Shown here one piece after another: positions 10,570-22,052 of a DNA stretch of 64,000 nt (positions within the stretch are counted from its first letter, which is position 1; each line of letters begins with the position of its first letter). The translations under genes and the position numbers were made by a program. The notes under the pieces were generated by a model, which ran no database searches, was not told the origin of the DNA, and worked only from the letters and a program-made list of their open reading frames with translations. Source of the stretch: Multifurca ochricompacta (lineage: Eukaryota > Basidiomycota > Agaricomycetes > Russulales > Russulaceae); assembly GCA_022496185.1 (NCBI GenBank), contig WTXG01000004.1, positions 1,116,001 to 1,180,000 on the forward strand, given 5' to 3'.

Positions 10570-11580
10570 ACGACCTCCTTCATTTCCTCCTTCCCAGGAA
10601 CGTCGCTCACCTTCATGTGGGCCCCTGCGATGACGAACTAACGCGCCCAGACTGTCTCTGCATAGGCTGCCGAACTCTGCCGCACACGCACTCCCTCAGA
10701 CGCGCTCGATGAACGCCCCTCCCCAACTAAATGGAGATCCCTTACCCGCCTTCGCGCTTTCGACAACTGGCGCGAAGAATGGCTTCGATCCCGCGCGGAT
10801 CACACCCCTACCCACTCACACCCCAATCGACAGGACAATCAAGCCTATTCCCTTTCCATCAAACGCCCACCTGATGGATATAATCACCCACTTTATGCTG
10901 CTGCGACTAGGCGACTCAAGGCGGGATCCACCCCCTCACTCGCCACACCACGTCCGCTGCCCTACGGCTAGCAGTTGGACACGCCTTCACTGCTGAGTAC
11001 TCTACACGCTTTAAGCGGAAACTAACCCCCTCTTCTAGGGCTTGCACCTGTGATAATACCACCTCTGCTACCACCACCCACATCCTTTATGAATGCCCCC
11101 TCCACCGTGAGAGCCGCATTGCCTCAAACATGCACACCTGGTCACCAACGAAAATTCCTTTGATGTCCATTTTCAACACCAAGAACCTCGTCGAAGTCCT
11201 GCTGCGCTTCCTCCAAAAATCGCGCGCGGCCTTCAAGCCCTACGCTGCAAAACGGCCTCTTGAACCAGACTAGGCCTCGCAGAGATTTAATGGACCTCCC
11301 TCTCCTGTCAACTCGGCCGGTCTAAACCTACATGGCATCGCAGTATGCGCGCGCCTTATCCAACCAATCTCCTTACTCTTACTTTTCCCCCCGGGGTTGT
11401 TTCAATGGGGTTCTGCCCTAATACATCTACAGTAGCTACTAGAGGACCCTTTGTACTGGATAGCCGCGCGACTTAGGCACGGCCTTGCAAGCGCGTCAAT
11501 GAATTGAAACTCGATCAAAAAAACCCGATCAAAAAAAACCCCGATCAAAAAAAACCCGATCAAAAAAAAACCCCCCGACG
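10570..11580 (+). mobile_element. LINE ORF2 C-terminus plus 3' UTR and A-rich tail
   Basis: Frames from about 10915 give LRLAVGHAFTAEYSTRF, a CTCDNTTSATTTHILYECP knuckle and KNLVEVLLRFLQKSRAAFKP, a typical C-terminus of basidiomycete non-LTR elements. A 3' UTR follows and ends in the same tail (AGCCGCGCGACTTAGGC, GCACGGCCTTGCAAGCGCG) and an A-rich repeat. This copy ties the orphan tails elsewhere to a LINE. The 5' parts (endonuclease, RT) are absent. Confidence 0.65.
11507..11572 (+). repeat. Tandem GATC-A8-C repeat at LINE 3' end
   Basis: Four tandem units of about 14-17 bp, each CGATC followed by seven to nine A and three or more C. It takes the place of a simple poly-A tail. Confidence 0.8.
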
Positions 11581-13298
11581 CTTGTTCATCCCGAAGTATC
11601 AACAAATAGGGGTCCGTGTCAGGCAGGCACGGCTAACTTTCTACTACCTAAAAGAAGCATTCCACTCCCACCACTCCACCATTCCCACTCCCACACCCCT
11701 CACACTGAGTTGAAAATTTTAAAATGAAAAAAGTCTCCGCTGCACTTAGAAAGGAAACGTTGAAGTAAGCGCCGACTCAGCGTGGTCTTAACGTGCGGCC
11801 TTCAACCCGGAATCAATACGACCTCTGCACGATTCGGGGTGACTGAACTGGACCATTAAATCCTTTCTTTCATTATTGTTATTGGATCCAAATCACACAT
11901 GACAGTCCCCTTCCATGTATGACATCCGCCTTTCTCCTTGTGCCTTGTGGAAGTGGGTGCAACTTGAATCCAATGCACAAGCGTCTCATATACTTGCGGA
12001 AGTAACTCAGGCTGTACACATAGACACAATCCCCCCCCCTCCCCCCTGGACGATACTCTATGCGTGGTATATAAATTGGAATTGTTTTGATTGGCCAAAG
12101 AAAAAAAGGGGACGTGGCGGCGTAGCCGTTTCCATGCCCGATCTCGACCTTCGCTCCAACCATAGCTACTATGGCATACCATGAACCATGGAATTTTTTT
12201 ATTTTAAAGAAAAAAAAAAGGCATTATATTCAAGATGTACACTATGATAAGACATTGAGGGGACACATGTAGGAAACTATAATGCGAGTAGCTATACAAG
12301 AGAATCGGTAAAATGTAATGTAGCTAGCTACATACATAGAAGTGATACTGACCTTCACAGAAAGACATCGTACCTTGGCTTTGATAATGATGGATCCTGG
12401 CCGCCACCTTCGGTATCAGTGCTGTAGCTGCTCTTCTTACACGGACTTTATGGACACCCAAAAGCCCACCCGGTGGAAGGCGTGAGCGTCAGATGTCTCT
12501 TCGTTGGGTTCCCGCCTCTCGATTTTTAGGGGAGACAGACAACCACAACAAGGGCCCTTTACCTGTATCCAGAGTCAAACGCCTTTAAGGATTTCATGGT
12601 CTCATGGTCTCGGCATCGCTACCGCCCACAGCGCCAAAGGCAGTAGTGAACATGACCCATGAGCCACCTCATCATAGCGCGCAGAAATCAACAGGACTAC
12701 TGGAGCTAAGGCGCTTCCCAGACAAGATACAAGAGGACTTAGGACTTACAAAATGTACGTGTGCTGCCCCGGAAGTCTAAAATCACATCAAGTATGCCGA
12801 GCCCGGCACGGATTGTCCCCACCCCCGCTTTCCGAAATCCGAAAGAGGAAACTTTCCACCAAAAATCCCCTAATCTCATCTTCGTCGAGATCTCCTAACT
12901 GATTACACAAGCACAACCACCCAACCACGAAGAGCCAATCCCCAGGGACCCATCGGCCACCTCAATCCTCCGAGAGAGGACCTGCGCACCTACTTTACGT
13001 AGCCGCCTGAGACCTACTGCAGTTCCTATTTCGCACAAGAGCAACGTTCGTTCCCCAATTCGCAATTAAAGCGGCTCACGCGGTATATAAATTGATTTAA
13101 AAGAAAAAAAAATAACAGCATTCAGAAACCCCGACCTCCTAAGTTCATGAACATATCAAATAAGCATTCAGAGAAATGAGACGGAACGAGCGACAGCAGA
13201 TACAACACTAGGAATAGAGAAACATCGTTTACCGAAAGCAAGGGAATTTCAAGTGAAGAAGTGATAGCAAGAAATAAAACCTCGATGACATGATAAAA
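11580..13298. other. Non-coding repeat-rich interval
   Basis: No gene is supported. Short ORFs around 11856-12184 exist on both strands with no recognisable motif and biased composition (C runs at 12033). An A/T-rich track lies near 12193-12220. From about 12830 onward the sequence is the inverted 3' flank shared with copy B. Confidence 0.5.
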
Positions 13299-14090
13299 CT
13301 AGAGTATGTCAGCTAGTTGGAGTGTGATCACCATCTTGAAGCGACCATTGTTGTCTAGTTCTATGTCAACCATGTGAACCAGTGAATCGGGGTGGTGTAG
13401 GTAGCGGCTGGCGAGACGTCGAAAACGTTCTGCCGCTGGCTCACTAGGAACGGGGGCCTGGTGAGGCCATTCGTTAGGAAACGCTCCAGTAGGCACTGGT
13501 GCAGTGTACTGAGGAGCATAACCAAATCCACCATTTCCTTGAAGTTCCTGTCATGAAACGATCAGACTGTCAGAGATATGTGTATATGTGAAATAAATAA
13601 ATAAATAAAATAGGGAACACACGGCAGTAGCGACTTGTGCTTGTACTGGAATACCCTGGGCAGCTCCTACATTGTGATATATATATGGGGGCATGGCATT
13701 CTGTGCAAGGTATCACTGTTGAAAATCATGACGTCATATATATGAGTGCAAACTCACATTCGACACTGGAGGGTAATGAAACCTCATGCCGGGAGGACCT
13801 CTGCTCATGTAGAGGGGGTCGTGGGGTCGACCTTGTGCGTCCATATCCCCGACTGGCGGGGGTATTTGATTCTCATGAACGTCACCTGAAATGGGAATGG
13901 TCTAAATGACGATGGGTGTCGGTGAGCGCGTGCAAACAGGAGGATGCAATGACCGACTCTAACAGTAACAGAATGGAACATATGATCATGCGACCCGGAC
14001 TGGTGAGGGACGGGGTTTGCTGGCTGTAGAGTGTCGTTGGTCATCTGGAGCTTGAGGAAGAGATCTTCTGCTGGGTTGTATCATCTCCTT
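12830..14090. repeat. Inverted partner of 4350-5650 (D/B) carrying copy D
   Basis: The gene and its 3' flank are the reverse complement of the copy B segment. Flank identity is lower than gene identity. Confidence 0.6.
13299..14044 (-). CDS. Unrecognised four-exon gene, copy D (about 179 aa)
   Basis: Starts MTNDTLQPANPVPHQSG and ends GRFKMVITLQLADIL. Unlike copy C the third exon keeps the full ATATATAT run, so the frame NAMPPYIYHNVGAAQGIP is open. The donor after QAQVATA is GTGTGT and the acceptor is CATGACAG, as in the other copies. Replacement differences from A and B cluster in the last exon (VHMVDIELDNN). No domain is recognised. It forms an inverted pair with copy C across about 3.8 kb of LINE debris. 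Confidence 0.6.
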
Positions 14091-14934
14091 CTCCTGGTCA
14101 ATGTTGTTTTATAACAAATGATAGTCTGTGTGATAAACCGCGTTGGTGGATGGCACTGTGTAGGGCTTAAAATGGAAATGAAGAAGGCTTCTTGATAATA
14201 ATATTCTTCCTATACAATACCATTCCACAATTCACACAATCCACTCCTTCCTTCACATCTCCGAGCCGTATCCGATTCTATGGACCCTGACCTCCGCCTC
14301 CTGTGTTCCGTCCTCACGCTTGCGCGAAAGGTGACTTCATTTACGTGGCAGCGGCCTGGTAACAACGCGGATTGGGCATGGGCTTTCTGCGGGGTGTGTC
14401 TCCATCCCACGACCTCATGTAGTAGTAATAATGGTCATCCCTCAAGTTGTAACAGACTGACTAGACTACTACTTTGTCCGCACAGCCTTGACAAAAGGAG
14501 AAGGTGACTATGTCGCGCGCCGCGCTCTTGGACTATTAGACCACTCACTTCAGCTATCCTAGGATTGATGAACCTCTCATAGTCCTCTGGCCGGCGCATC
14601 ATTCCCTCTACCATAACACTCTTCTGCCAGGACCGGCACACCGAGCTTCACTGACAATTTTGGGCCATCGAAACTGTCCTACCGGGACACATCTATATAT
14701 ATTCTGGAGAGTGATTGATGGAATGGGAATGCGTTATCATGGTGATGCGGAAACACTATGTTACAGATGAACCTGGTGATGTTTGGAATGAGGGCAGCCC
14801 ATAAGTTGGAGTCGCCATTGGAGTGTGGATCTGGTATATCCTTCAGGAATGGGGCCGCCAGCCTGACAAGAGTACCTCCAAGTACTTTCTACTACCAGTT
14901 AAGTGAAACATGTTAGCCTCAAGAGCGGAATTGG
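14091..14934. other. Non-coding interval
   Basis: No supported gene. A few 60-75-codon ORFs lie on both strands near 14210-14640 without motifs. The right edge is the left boundary of direct duplication copy 2. Confidence 0.5.
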
Positions 14935-15690
14935 ATCTTTCCCTTCAACGACAGGCCCTACGTCAACAGTGGAGAGCCCCCTCATTTTCATCTCAAGGTG
15001 ACGCAGGAAAAGGCATGCAACGCAGGTAGGCTCAAAGTGATGAGACAGAAGATGGGTGGCCTACCATTTTGTCCAAAGTGAGGTCATCGAGACTTGTTGC
15101 AGATGATAAATGTGGGGAGATGGAAGCAATTCAACCAAAGACGCTGAAGACGTGGGATGGAACCGACTAGGAATGTAGTTGGAAGATTGGGTTCATGTCT
15201 TTCCACTTTCCACACACAGATGAAGGTTATCCAACTCAGGAAATGGGCAGTTCGTTGCCTCGAAGAAGTTCTCGAAGCATCCAGATCCCACGCACATTAT
15301 TGGAGATATTTAAGTGCAGCGACCAGCTGACTCTTCTCCCAGAGATTGTCATCTACAAGAGGCGAGAGGATAGTAGACGATGAGTTAGTAATGGTGGGAG
15401 CCGAGTCAACATTATTTTTTTGTAAAGCAAAGATGCAAATGCAATGCAATGAGAGGACGAGGCGAGCACGACCAGTCTCCATTTTCTGCGAGCTTGAACA
15501 CCCTTTTCTGCTGATCCAAACACTCCCACGACTTTGCCAGTAGTCCGACTCGGACAGGTGTTCAAAGATGCATCTATAAGAATTATCGACCATCTGTTCA
15601 GAGAACGTGGTTTGAACGCTCGAAAGAGGTAGGCCTGGATTCGTGCTTGAGTGCTTACTTTATATGGTCTTGTATTTCCACGGTTCACGT
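14935..15690 (-). pseudogene. F-box protein fragment, duplicate 2
   Basis: Minus-strand frames show the post-F-box region KWRLVVLASSSH, then IMLTRLPPLLTH, and further LRR-like FLVGSIPRLQRLWLNCFHLP, matching the architecture of the intact F-box gene at 17923. Stops and frame changes interrupt it, and the F-box itself is reduced to IILIDASLNTCPSRTTGK. It retains more 5' sequence than duplicate 1. Confidence 0.6.
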
Positions 15691-16046
15691 CTGAAAGTAA
15701 TGAAGCCTGCTCAACACCTCACATAGTGCCAGGGCTGATCTGGCTGAGCTGGTCACTACTGGTCCACCTGGTTTGTGTCCAAAAGTCGACCGAAGGAGTT
15801 CGAACCAAAACGGTCTGCCCTGCACACGATGCATGGTAGCTGCTGCCATTCTAGATGACACTGGTAGATACACATGAGCCCAGTTTCACTAGATAGAATA
15901 TTTTAATCAGAGTAGTCTAGAGTGTATTATAGATAGTTACAGGCCTGCAGAAATGATTGCCCATTAGTTGGAAAGTGTATCAGGGTGATCCTGTACATTG
16001 TGCTCTCAATCGACACTAGAATGTATATAAAGACACCATCACTCAG

Positions 16047-16695
16047 CGCGTTGATCACAGCTCGCACCTCTACAGCTCACACATCCAGCTTTTCACCTTT
16101 GCTGCTCATGGTGGGCCTACCCGACGCGAACATCCAAGATGCCAAAGAAGAGATAGAGGTGATGAGGGCTTCCGGGGTCCAGGTAACTGATCTCGTTTCA
16201 GAGAAGGCGACATGAGCCACTGTGATGCAAGTACTTCGAGAACACAACTTGGTTCATTTCGCGTGCCACAGCCAGTTAGAAGCGAATAATCCGTTCGATA
16301 CGTCATTTAAACTCCACAGCGATCGGCTCACTCTGCTCGACATCATTCGCTCTTGACTCGAACACTCTATCGCGGAGTTCGCGCTCCTCGCGGCTTGCCA
16401 TACTGCGGAACTGACGGACTTGAAGAAATCTGACGAAATGTTGTATCTGACCGCCGCAATGCAGTTCTGTGGGTTCCGCAGTGTGGTCGGTACGATGTGG
16501 GCGATGGCAGACTTGGATGGCACCGATCTGTCCACGCTTTTCTATGGGAACTTATTCTCATCGAATGGAGAGGACAACGACAAATCTTTGTGTGAGAAGT
16601 CTGCAAGGGCTCTCTGTGATGCAATATGGGAGCTCCGGAAGAAACAGGGAATGACTGTTGAAAGATGGGTAAATTTTGTCCATTACGGGGCGTGA
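16047..16695 (+). pseudogene. CHAT-domain (caspase-like) fragment, duplicate 2
   Basis: The frame is continuous from LLLMVGLPDANIQDAKEE to the end RWVNFVHYGA, but it has two in-frame TGA codons. One is after SEKAT, where copy 1 has CGA. The other is in the RS-stop-LEH segment, where copy 1 has CAA. His block is VHFACHSQ (Gly after His changed to Ser) and Cys block is ALLAACHTAEL. The lesions differ from those of copy 1, so each was inactivated separately after duplication, or the stops are new. It is a 3' fragment without TPR repeats. Confidence 0.75.
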
Positions 16696-17022
16696 ATTAC
16701 ACTTTTAGACCTTGTTGTATTTGACTTGTCATGAGCACCCGTGGCAGATGATGAGGGTACTCAGCAGAGTACGAGCAAACGCGGAAGGATTGAACCAGGT
16801 GAGCACGGGTTACGACAGTGCTATGTCACCCGTCCAGCTTTAGGGTTGCGGAAGAAAAAAAAAAGTACTTTTTTACCAACCCAATATTTACCCCAGTAAT
16901 TTACCAGGTCACGTGCCCACGTGACTCAGATACGGCAGTACTACAAAACGGAAGAAAAAGGTCCATGACTATCTATTTGCACGTTTCTGACAGCTTATCT
17001 CACTCTGTCATCAAAGACTCGC

Positions 17023-17301
17023 TTGCATGCTAATTCAAAACTGTCTGTGAACTTTTTTGATATCAAGAACAGGTTCTTTTCGAAGTCAGATGGCAAACTG
17101 GATGAGAATCCCAATGACGATGAGGATGATAGTTGGTTGGATGAGCCGAATCTTGAGACGCTCCGTCCTGAACATTCTCTCGAGGTCTCACTAACCATTG
17201 ATCTATCATCTCAGTGTCTTGTAGCAGCTTTTTCTGATGAACCATCAAGTGACACTTCTGTGGCTGCTCTTAACCCTCCAGAAGCTCTTAGAGAGTCCTA
17301 G
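17023..17301 (+). other. Possible exon, acidic low-similarity ORF
   Basis: An open frame starting at an ATG reads NFFDIKNRFFSKSDGKLDEN, then an acidic stretch DDEDDSW and EALRES at the end. No family is recognised. It may be part of a decayed gene, as no clear upstream exon or promoter is visible and it lies between the duplication and a retroelement tail. Confidence 0.25.
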
Positions 17302-17473
17302 ACAACAACTTCTTGATGGAATTATAAAATTTTCATTGAAAAGATCACGTGAAAGTATCATTCCCATCAGACCCTCTGTAATTTACCAGTAAATTATTGG
17401 CCTCGAATATTTTCCGCAACCCTACACACGGGCTTCAGAACGTGACCGCACTTCAACACTCCACCTGTTCTCT

Positions 17474-17580
17474 CTAGTAGTTACTATGTCCCTGTAGTAG
17501 CCGCGCGATTTGGGCACGGCCTTGAAGCGCGAATAAAGTCGATTTCAAAAAAACAAAAACAAAAACAAAAACAAAAAACA
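17474..17580 (+). mobile_element. Retroelement 3' tail family, forward copy with A-rich end
   Basis: Clear copy of the tail: TAGTAGCCGCGCGATTTGGG, GCACGGCCTTGAAGCGCG, AATAAAGTCGATTTC, followed by (CAAAAA)n. The AATAAA just before the A-rich end looks like a polyadenylation signal. Confidence 0.7.
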
Positions 17581-17922
17581 TGACCGCGCGAACATAGCAC
17601 CATATATGGTAGACTGCTTCAAGCAAGAGATTACAGGAAGTTGATGATAAGGGAGGCTTCGGAGGCTTCAGTAAAATAAAATACCTTTAATCTTCTCGGA
17701 GTTGTTGGAACAACTGTCAAGAAGATTACCAAAACCAAAATGTAATATGCATATGTCCTCGTCCACGATAAATCTCATACTTTACGTCCCGGTCATCACA
17801 GTCACAGAGTTGTTTCATAACGTGACTGTGGGAATAATGATGTATATTAATCACGAGTCCACGACGTGCCCCTGTCTTTGCTTTAGCAAGTACTAACGAC
17901 TCTGGGTCTTGAATGCCCCACC

Positions 17923-19477
17923 ATGAGGCTCACTCGTGCTGCTGCCAGAGCCCTTATTGAGCAACGGCAGTATGTGTAACAACTTTTTTTGTGCATTCAA
18001 ATTACGCTCTCTGAATAAATCATATAGTAAAATAGTCGATAATCTCCCTGGGGATGTTCTTTTGGAGATATTCGATTCTTATAGATCCATCATTAAACAC
18101 CTCTTTGAAAAAAATCACAGGAGGGTTTGGAACAGCAGACATGGTTGGTTCAAGCTCGCACATGTGTGCCGAAATTGGCGACTGGTCGTGCTCGCCTCGT
18201 CCTCTCGTTTGCATTTGCGACTTTTCTTTACAGTGCATAGGTCTCCAAGGGCAGTCATGCTGACTCGGCTCCCACCGTTGCCAATTACCGTCGACTATCC
18301 TTCTGGAGCCAATAATCACTTGGAACAGAATCGCCTGGTCAATGCACTGAGATCCCCCAATCGTGTGCATGAAATCGCCTTTCAGGAGACAGTCGATTTC
18401 CGTGATAAGTTCCTCAAGGTGACGAATCACCCATTCCCCAAACTGAGGCGCCTTGTCCTTCATCACGAACTTTCTCTATCCTCATTTCCAACGAAACTGT
18501 TTAGTGGTGCCACACCTTGTCTTCAACATCTTTGGGTGACGGGTGCTTCCCTCTCATCCTTATCTTCACTGTTATTATCTGCAAGCAGCCTTGTGGACCT
18601 CACTTTGGACCAAACATTAGCCCACCCATCTTCGGCTTCATCACTTTGCGCCTACTTGCAATGCATGCCTTACCTACGCTACCTTAAACTGCAAATGCGG
18701 GAACACTCCAAAGTTGACGTAGTGCCGCTCATTGAAGCGAAAGATCCAATTCCGCTCTTGAGACTGACTTGTTTTCACTTTGTCGGTAGTAGACAGTACT
18801 TGGAGGCACTCTTGTCCGGGTTGACGGCCCCATTCCTGAAGGATGTCCACATTTTACCCAAAGGCAACGCTGATGGCGACTCCTTGTTGGACCCCATCCC
18901 GAACTTGTCCAGGTTCATCTGCGACATAGACAAGCCGTTTTCCGCGGTTAGAATATCGTTTTCAGAATACGCAGAAGACCTTTTCCGCAATATTATATTA
19001 ACAGATCTCTGTTCCACCAATGAATCACCCTTCAAAATATACGTGCCCGGTAAGATGGTTTCGATGGCCCACATCTGCGGTGAGCTCTCTGTGAAGCTCG
19101 CTGAGGTGGAGGACCTTTTCCTTTCATCCACATCCCATATGTCAAACCGCGGCTCGAGGCGCTATGGAATTTTATGGTCTGGGCTTTTTGGGCAATTTCA
19201 CAACGTGAAGAAACTCTGGGTGCAATGTGGATTAAAACTCGAAATCGCTTATTTCCTCGGGGAGGATGATGGGAAGCTTGCCATGGGCCTTCTACCCGAA
19301 TTAAAAGAAATCTATCTGCTTTGCGATGACCATTTCCTCCCATCAACTTGTTGCGATGCACCTACGATGGTGCGTAACGCCCTCGAGCCGTTCTGTACTG
19401 CACGGGACCGAGCAGATCTCCCTGTGGACCTGATCTGGAGAAAGCATTCGGAATGTCCATTTAATTACAACAACTAA
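17923..19477 (+). CDS. F-box protein with LRR-like C-terminal region
   Basis: Exon 1 is 17923-17969 (MRLTRAAARALIEQR), intron 17970-18027 (GTATGT...CATATAG), and exon 2 runs to the stop at 19477. The F-box is IVDNLPGDVLLEIFDSY, continuing to LAHVCRNWRLVVLASSS, the arrangement common in mushroom F-box families. The rest (about 400 residues) is leucine-rich with irregular LRR-like strands (FPKLRRLVLHHEL, TPCLQHLWVTGASL, LTCFHFVGS). It would be the substrate-recognition subunit of an SCF ubiquitin ligase through Skp1. The frame is fully open, unlike the two fragments at 5790 and 14935, which derive from relatives. I chose the upstream ATG because splicing from it gives the usual MRLTRA start. 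Confidence 0.85.
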
Positions 19478-20345
19478 TATCTTGGCTTCATACGTTGTCT
19501 CCTGATTCCGGCACGAGAGGGAAGTGTAGGTTACTTATGAACGGTGGCGGGAACCACAGTTGGGCAACTATCCATCACATCACTACCGACAGCGTCACGT
19601 TCATCACCTCCATTAGGGACCGTCAATGGCACAAACTGAAATTTTAGCGTATCAATGGCTACTTGAGTTTATATTGTGTATGTATATGTACGATGTTGAC
19701 GTTATCTTGTATTTATCTTGTGTCGCTAATGATCTGCGTGCGTTGGAAGGCAGAGTCGAGTTCTGTTGAGTAAATGGAGACAAGTTTTTAGAGAAGCGGA
19801 GTCGAGGTATCACGACTCGGAGAGAGAAGCGTTAAGTCGATGATAGGCCAGAAGAAGAGCGAGATCCTAAGAATCTGAGGGGGGAAGAACAAGATCTAAG
19901 GGAAGACAACACGAGAGTAAAGTTCATTAGTTGAAGGGTTGGTCTAGAGGGCCACCCAAGAGACAAGTAGAGTTACTGATAGGACCTGTCATAATCCTGA
20001 TGAAGATGATGACAACATTCTAGGATACCTGCCTCATTCTAGACGCCCTATGCATCAGCTAGACTAAATATCATAAAGATGAGCCCCCCAAACTGAGCCC
20101 CCAATGTAAGTAACGGGTGCTACTATCCCGCGCTTACAGTACAAGATAAGATAAGATGTAAAAAGTAAACGAAAGATACACTTACCTGGTTCAAAGCCTT
20201 GCTAATGCAGTAAGAAATTGATCGCTATTGCGTATCGCCTATGTCCCGAACTCGACATCCTTAATGTATGACACGGCGCTTCCTTCCCTTGAGTAACAAC
20301 TCCTCTTCAACCTTGCTCTTGCCCTTCTCCCTTTCTCTTTCCAAC
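19478..20345. other. Intergenic, no gene seen
   Basis: Holds the F-box gene 3' region. At about 20103-20138 there is a short imperfect inverted repeat (GTAAGTAACGGG ... CCCGCGCTTAC), and at 20145-20156 a short GATAA repeat. The A/G-rich stretch 19780-19980 has no open frame. Confidence 0.5.
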
Positions 20346-22041
20346 ATGGCCAAATACCCCTTGATTTGGGCAACACCAACTCGACCCTACTCAATGTGCC
20401 GAACAAACGTATTGCAATCATCGGCGGGGGACCACTGGCATTATCATGTTCAAAACTCTAATCATTGACCTGCCTAAAGAAGTGACGAGGAATTGGGAGA
20501 TAGTGCTCTTCGAGCAGCGCGACAACATCGGTCGGTGGCCCATGGTGAACAGCGCGCATCTCATGCTTCTTATTGTCCAGGGCCAATATCCACCTTTGCA
20601 GGTATCCAGACCCACTTCCATCCCACCCTTCTGACCTCCCGGAAACGCCGCTCTATCCCCTTCTCAGAACTAATACCCCTCATCCTGCCAGTTGGGCTTT
20701 ACTTCCTCATTCCCCTTTACCGTCAGCCTTACAAACTTTCAAATTTCATCAGTGGCCACACCCCACTTTCCCTTCCCTGTTGGAACACCCCTTTTCCCTA
20801 ATCATACCTTCGTATTTTTCGATACCACCAATCGCTCATCGACCGTTGGAATCTCTCCTCTTATATACACCTTCGCCAGGAAGTTCTGTCTGCTGACTGG
20901 CGCGGAAATGACGTCTTCGGCTACTGGCAGGTCGCCACGCTTGATCATAGAAACAATTGCACTAACCAGGCGAGATTCGACCATCTTGTCGTCGCGCGTG
21001 GACACAATCACTATCCCGTGAGCCCAAATTGGAAGGACGACAAACTTGGGAGGTCTCGGGACCTGGGCGGGAGGTGCTTCATTCTGTCTTCTATCGTGAA
21101 CCCGAGGTATACAGTCGACGCAATGTTTTAGTAGTCGGCGGGGGTGCAAGCGGGCGCGACATAGTGCAGCAGGTCGTTGGCTTCGCCAATTCAGTGAGTA
21201 CTTCCTCCACCCTTATGCTTCAGTCCTCGACTGATGTCCTACTCGTAGACATATGCTTCTGTCAAGTATGATCATCCATCTAGACCCATACCTTTTCCGC
21301 ACATCCCGGGAGTAGAACGTGTCCCTGCCCTGGCGCGATTCACTCCGGTCGCGCCTGTATTTGAAGATGGAACCCCGCTCCCTCATGTCAATACGGTCTT
21401 CCTTGCGACGGGATATGAACTTCGCTTCCCCTTCCTCTCCTCGTCTATTCATAACACGTCGATCATCACACCACTTCCCGACCCAAGCACTTGCGACATG
21501 CTCACGAACAACGGGAGGTATCTCCGTCCTCTTTTCCGGCACATCTTCCCTCTTGCGCCGACCCACGCACCTCACGCACTGGCGTTCGTCGGCCCTCCCC
21601 CAATTCGTTGCGTACGCCATGACGGACACGGCTCAAGCGTTACTCATCGCGCATGCGCTGAAAGATGAGGACTTGCTACCACCGAAAGCTGAGCTCCTCG
21701 CAGACCTGCGCGTCCAAGAAGCCGAACCGGAGGATCCTGCGCGCGTCGGACACCGGATCCCCCAGCCGGGAGGCGGCACGGCTTATCAAAACGCGCTAGT
21801 TCGATTGTTACAAGAACGCGGTCTGGGCAGGAGACCCGGCTTTCAGCCACTGGGCACGCCGTTCACGGAGACTTGGAGGGTCTTCGCGGAGAAGGAGATG
21901 ACGAGGTTGCGTCGGGCATGGGTGAAAGTGGAATCACTTGGCGAAGAAGAGGTGGAGAGGTGGTTGGGGAGGGTGAAGAAAGGGGATGAGAGGGAGTGGT
22001 ATGAATTGATGGTGCAATTGGATGAATGGTTTAACGAGTGA
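20346..22041 (+). CDS. Flavin-containing monooxygenase-like oxidoreductase (frame broken in several places)
   Basis: Reading across frames gives MAKYPLDLGNTN-like start, a first dinucleotide-binding site (RIAIIGGG, TTGIIMFKTL), LPETPLYPLLRTNTPHP, then WNLSSYIHLRQEV, FDHLVVARGHNHYP, a second binding site NVLVVGGGASGRDIVQQVVG, the family motif FLATGYELRFPFL, and a C-terminus in ORF 21319-22041 with YAMTDTAQALLIAHAL. This matches fungal FMO-like proteins that use FAD and NADPH. Added bases at 20357-20360 (C run), 20426-20430 (G run) and 21031 restore the frame; splice sites near 20530 and 20612 are less sure. Either a degenerating gene or assembly indels; similar one-base shifts in conserved genes favour the latter. 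Confidence 0.7.
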
Positions 22042-22052
22042 TGAGTGCAGTA

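Larger units (their letters stand above)
14935..16930. repeat. Direct duplication, copy 2
   Basis: Second copy of the segment at 5790-8262, same orientation. It lacks the two extra blocks of copy 1 and continues without a break past the position where copy 1 is interrupted by a retroelement tail, so copy 2 is closer to the ancestral arrangement. Confidence 0.8.

Noticed and set aside
18020..18466. 148-codon ORF antisense to the F-box gene
   Set aside because: Shadow of an intact F-box frame.
21213..21629. 138-codon minus-strand ORF in the FMO gene
   Set aside because: The plus frame carries FMO motifs; the antisense ORF is Arg-rich without motif.
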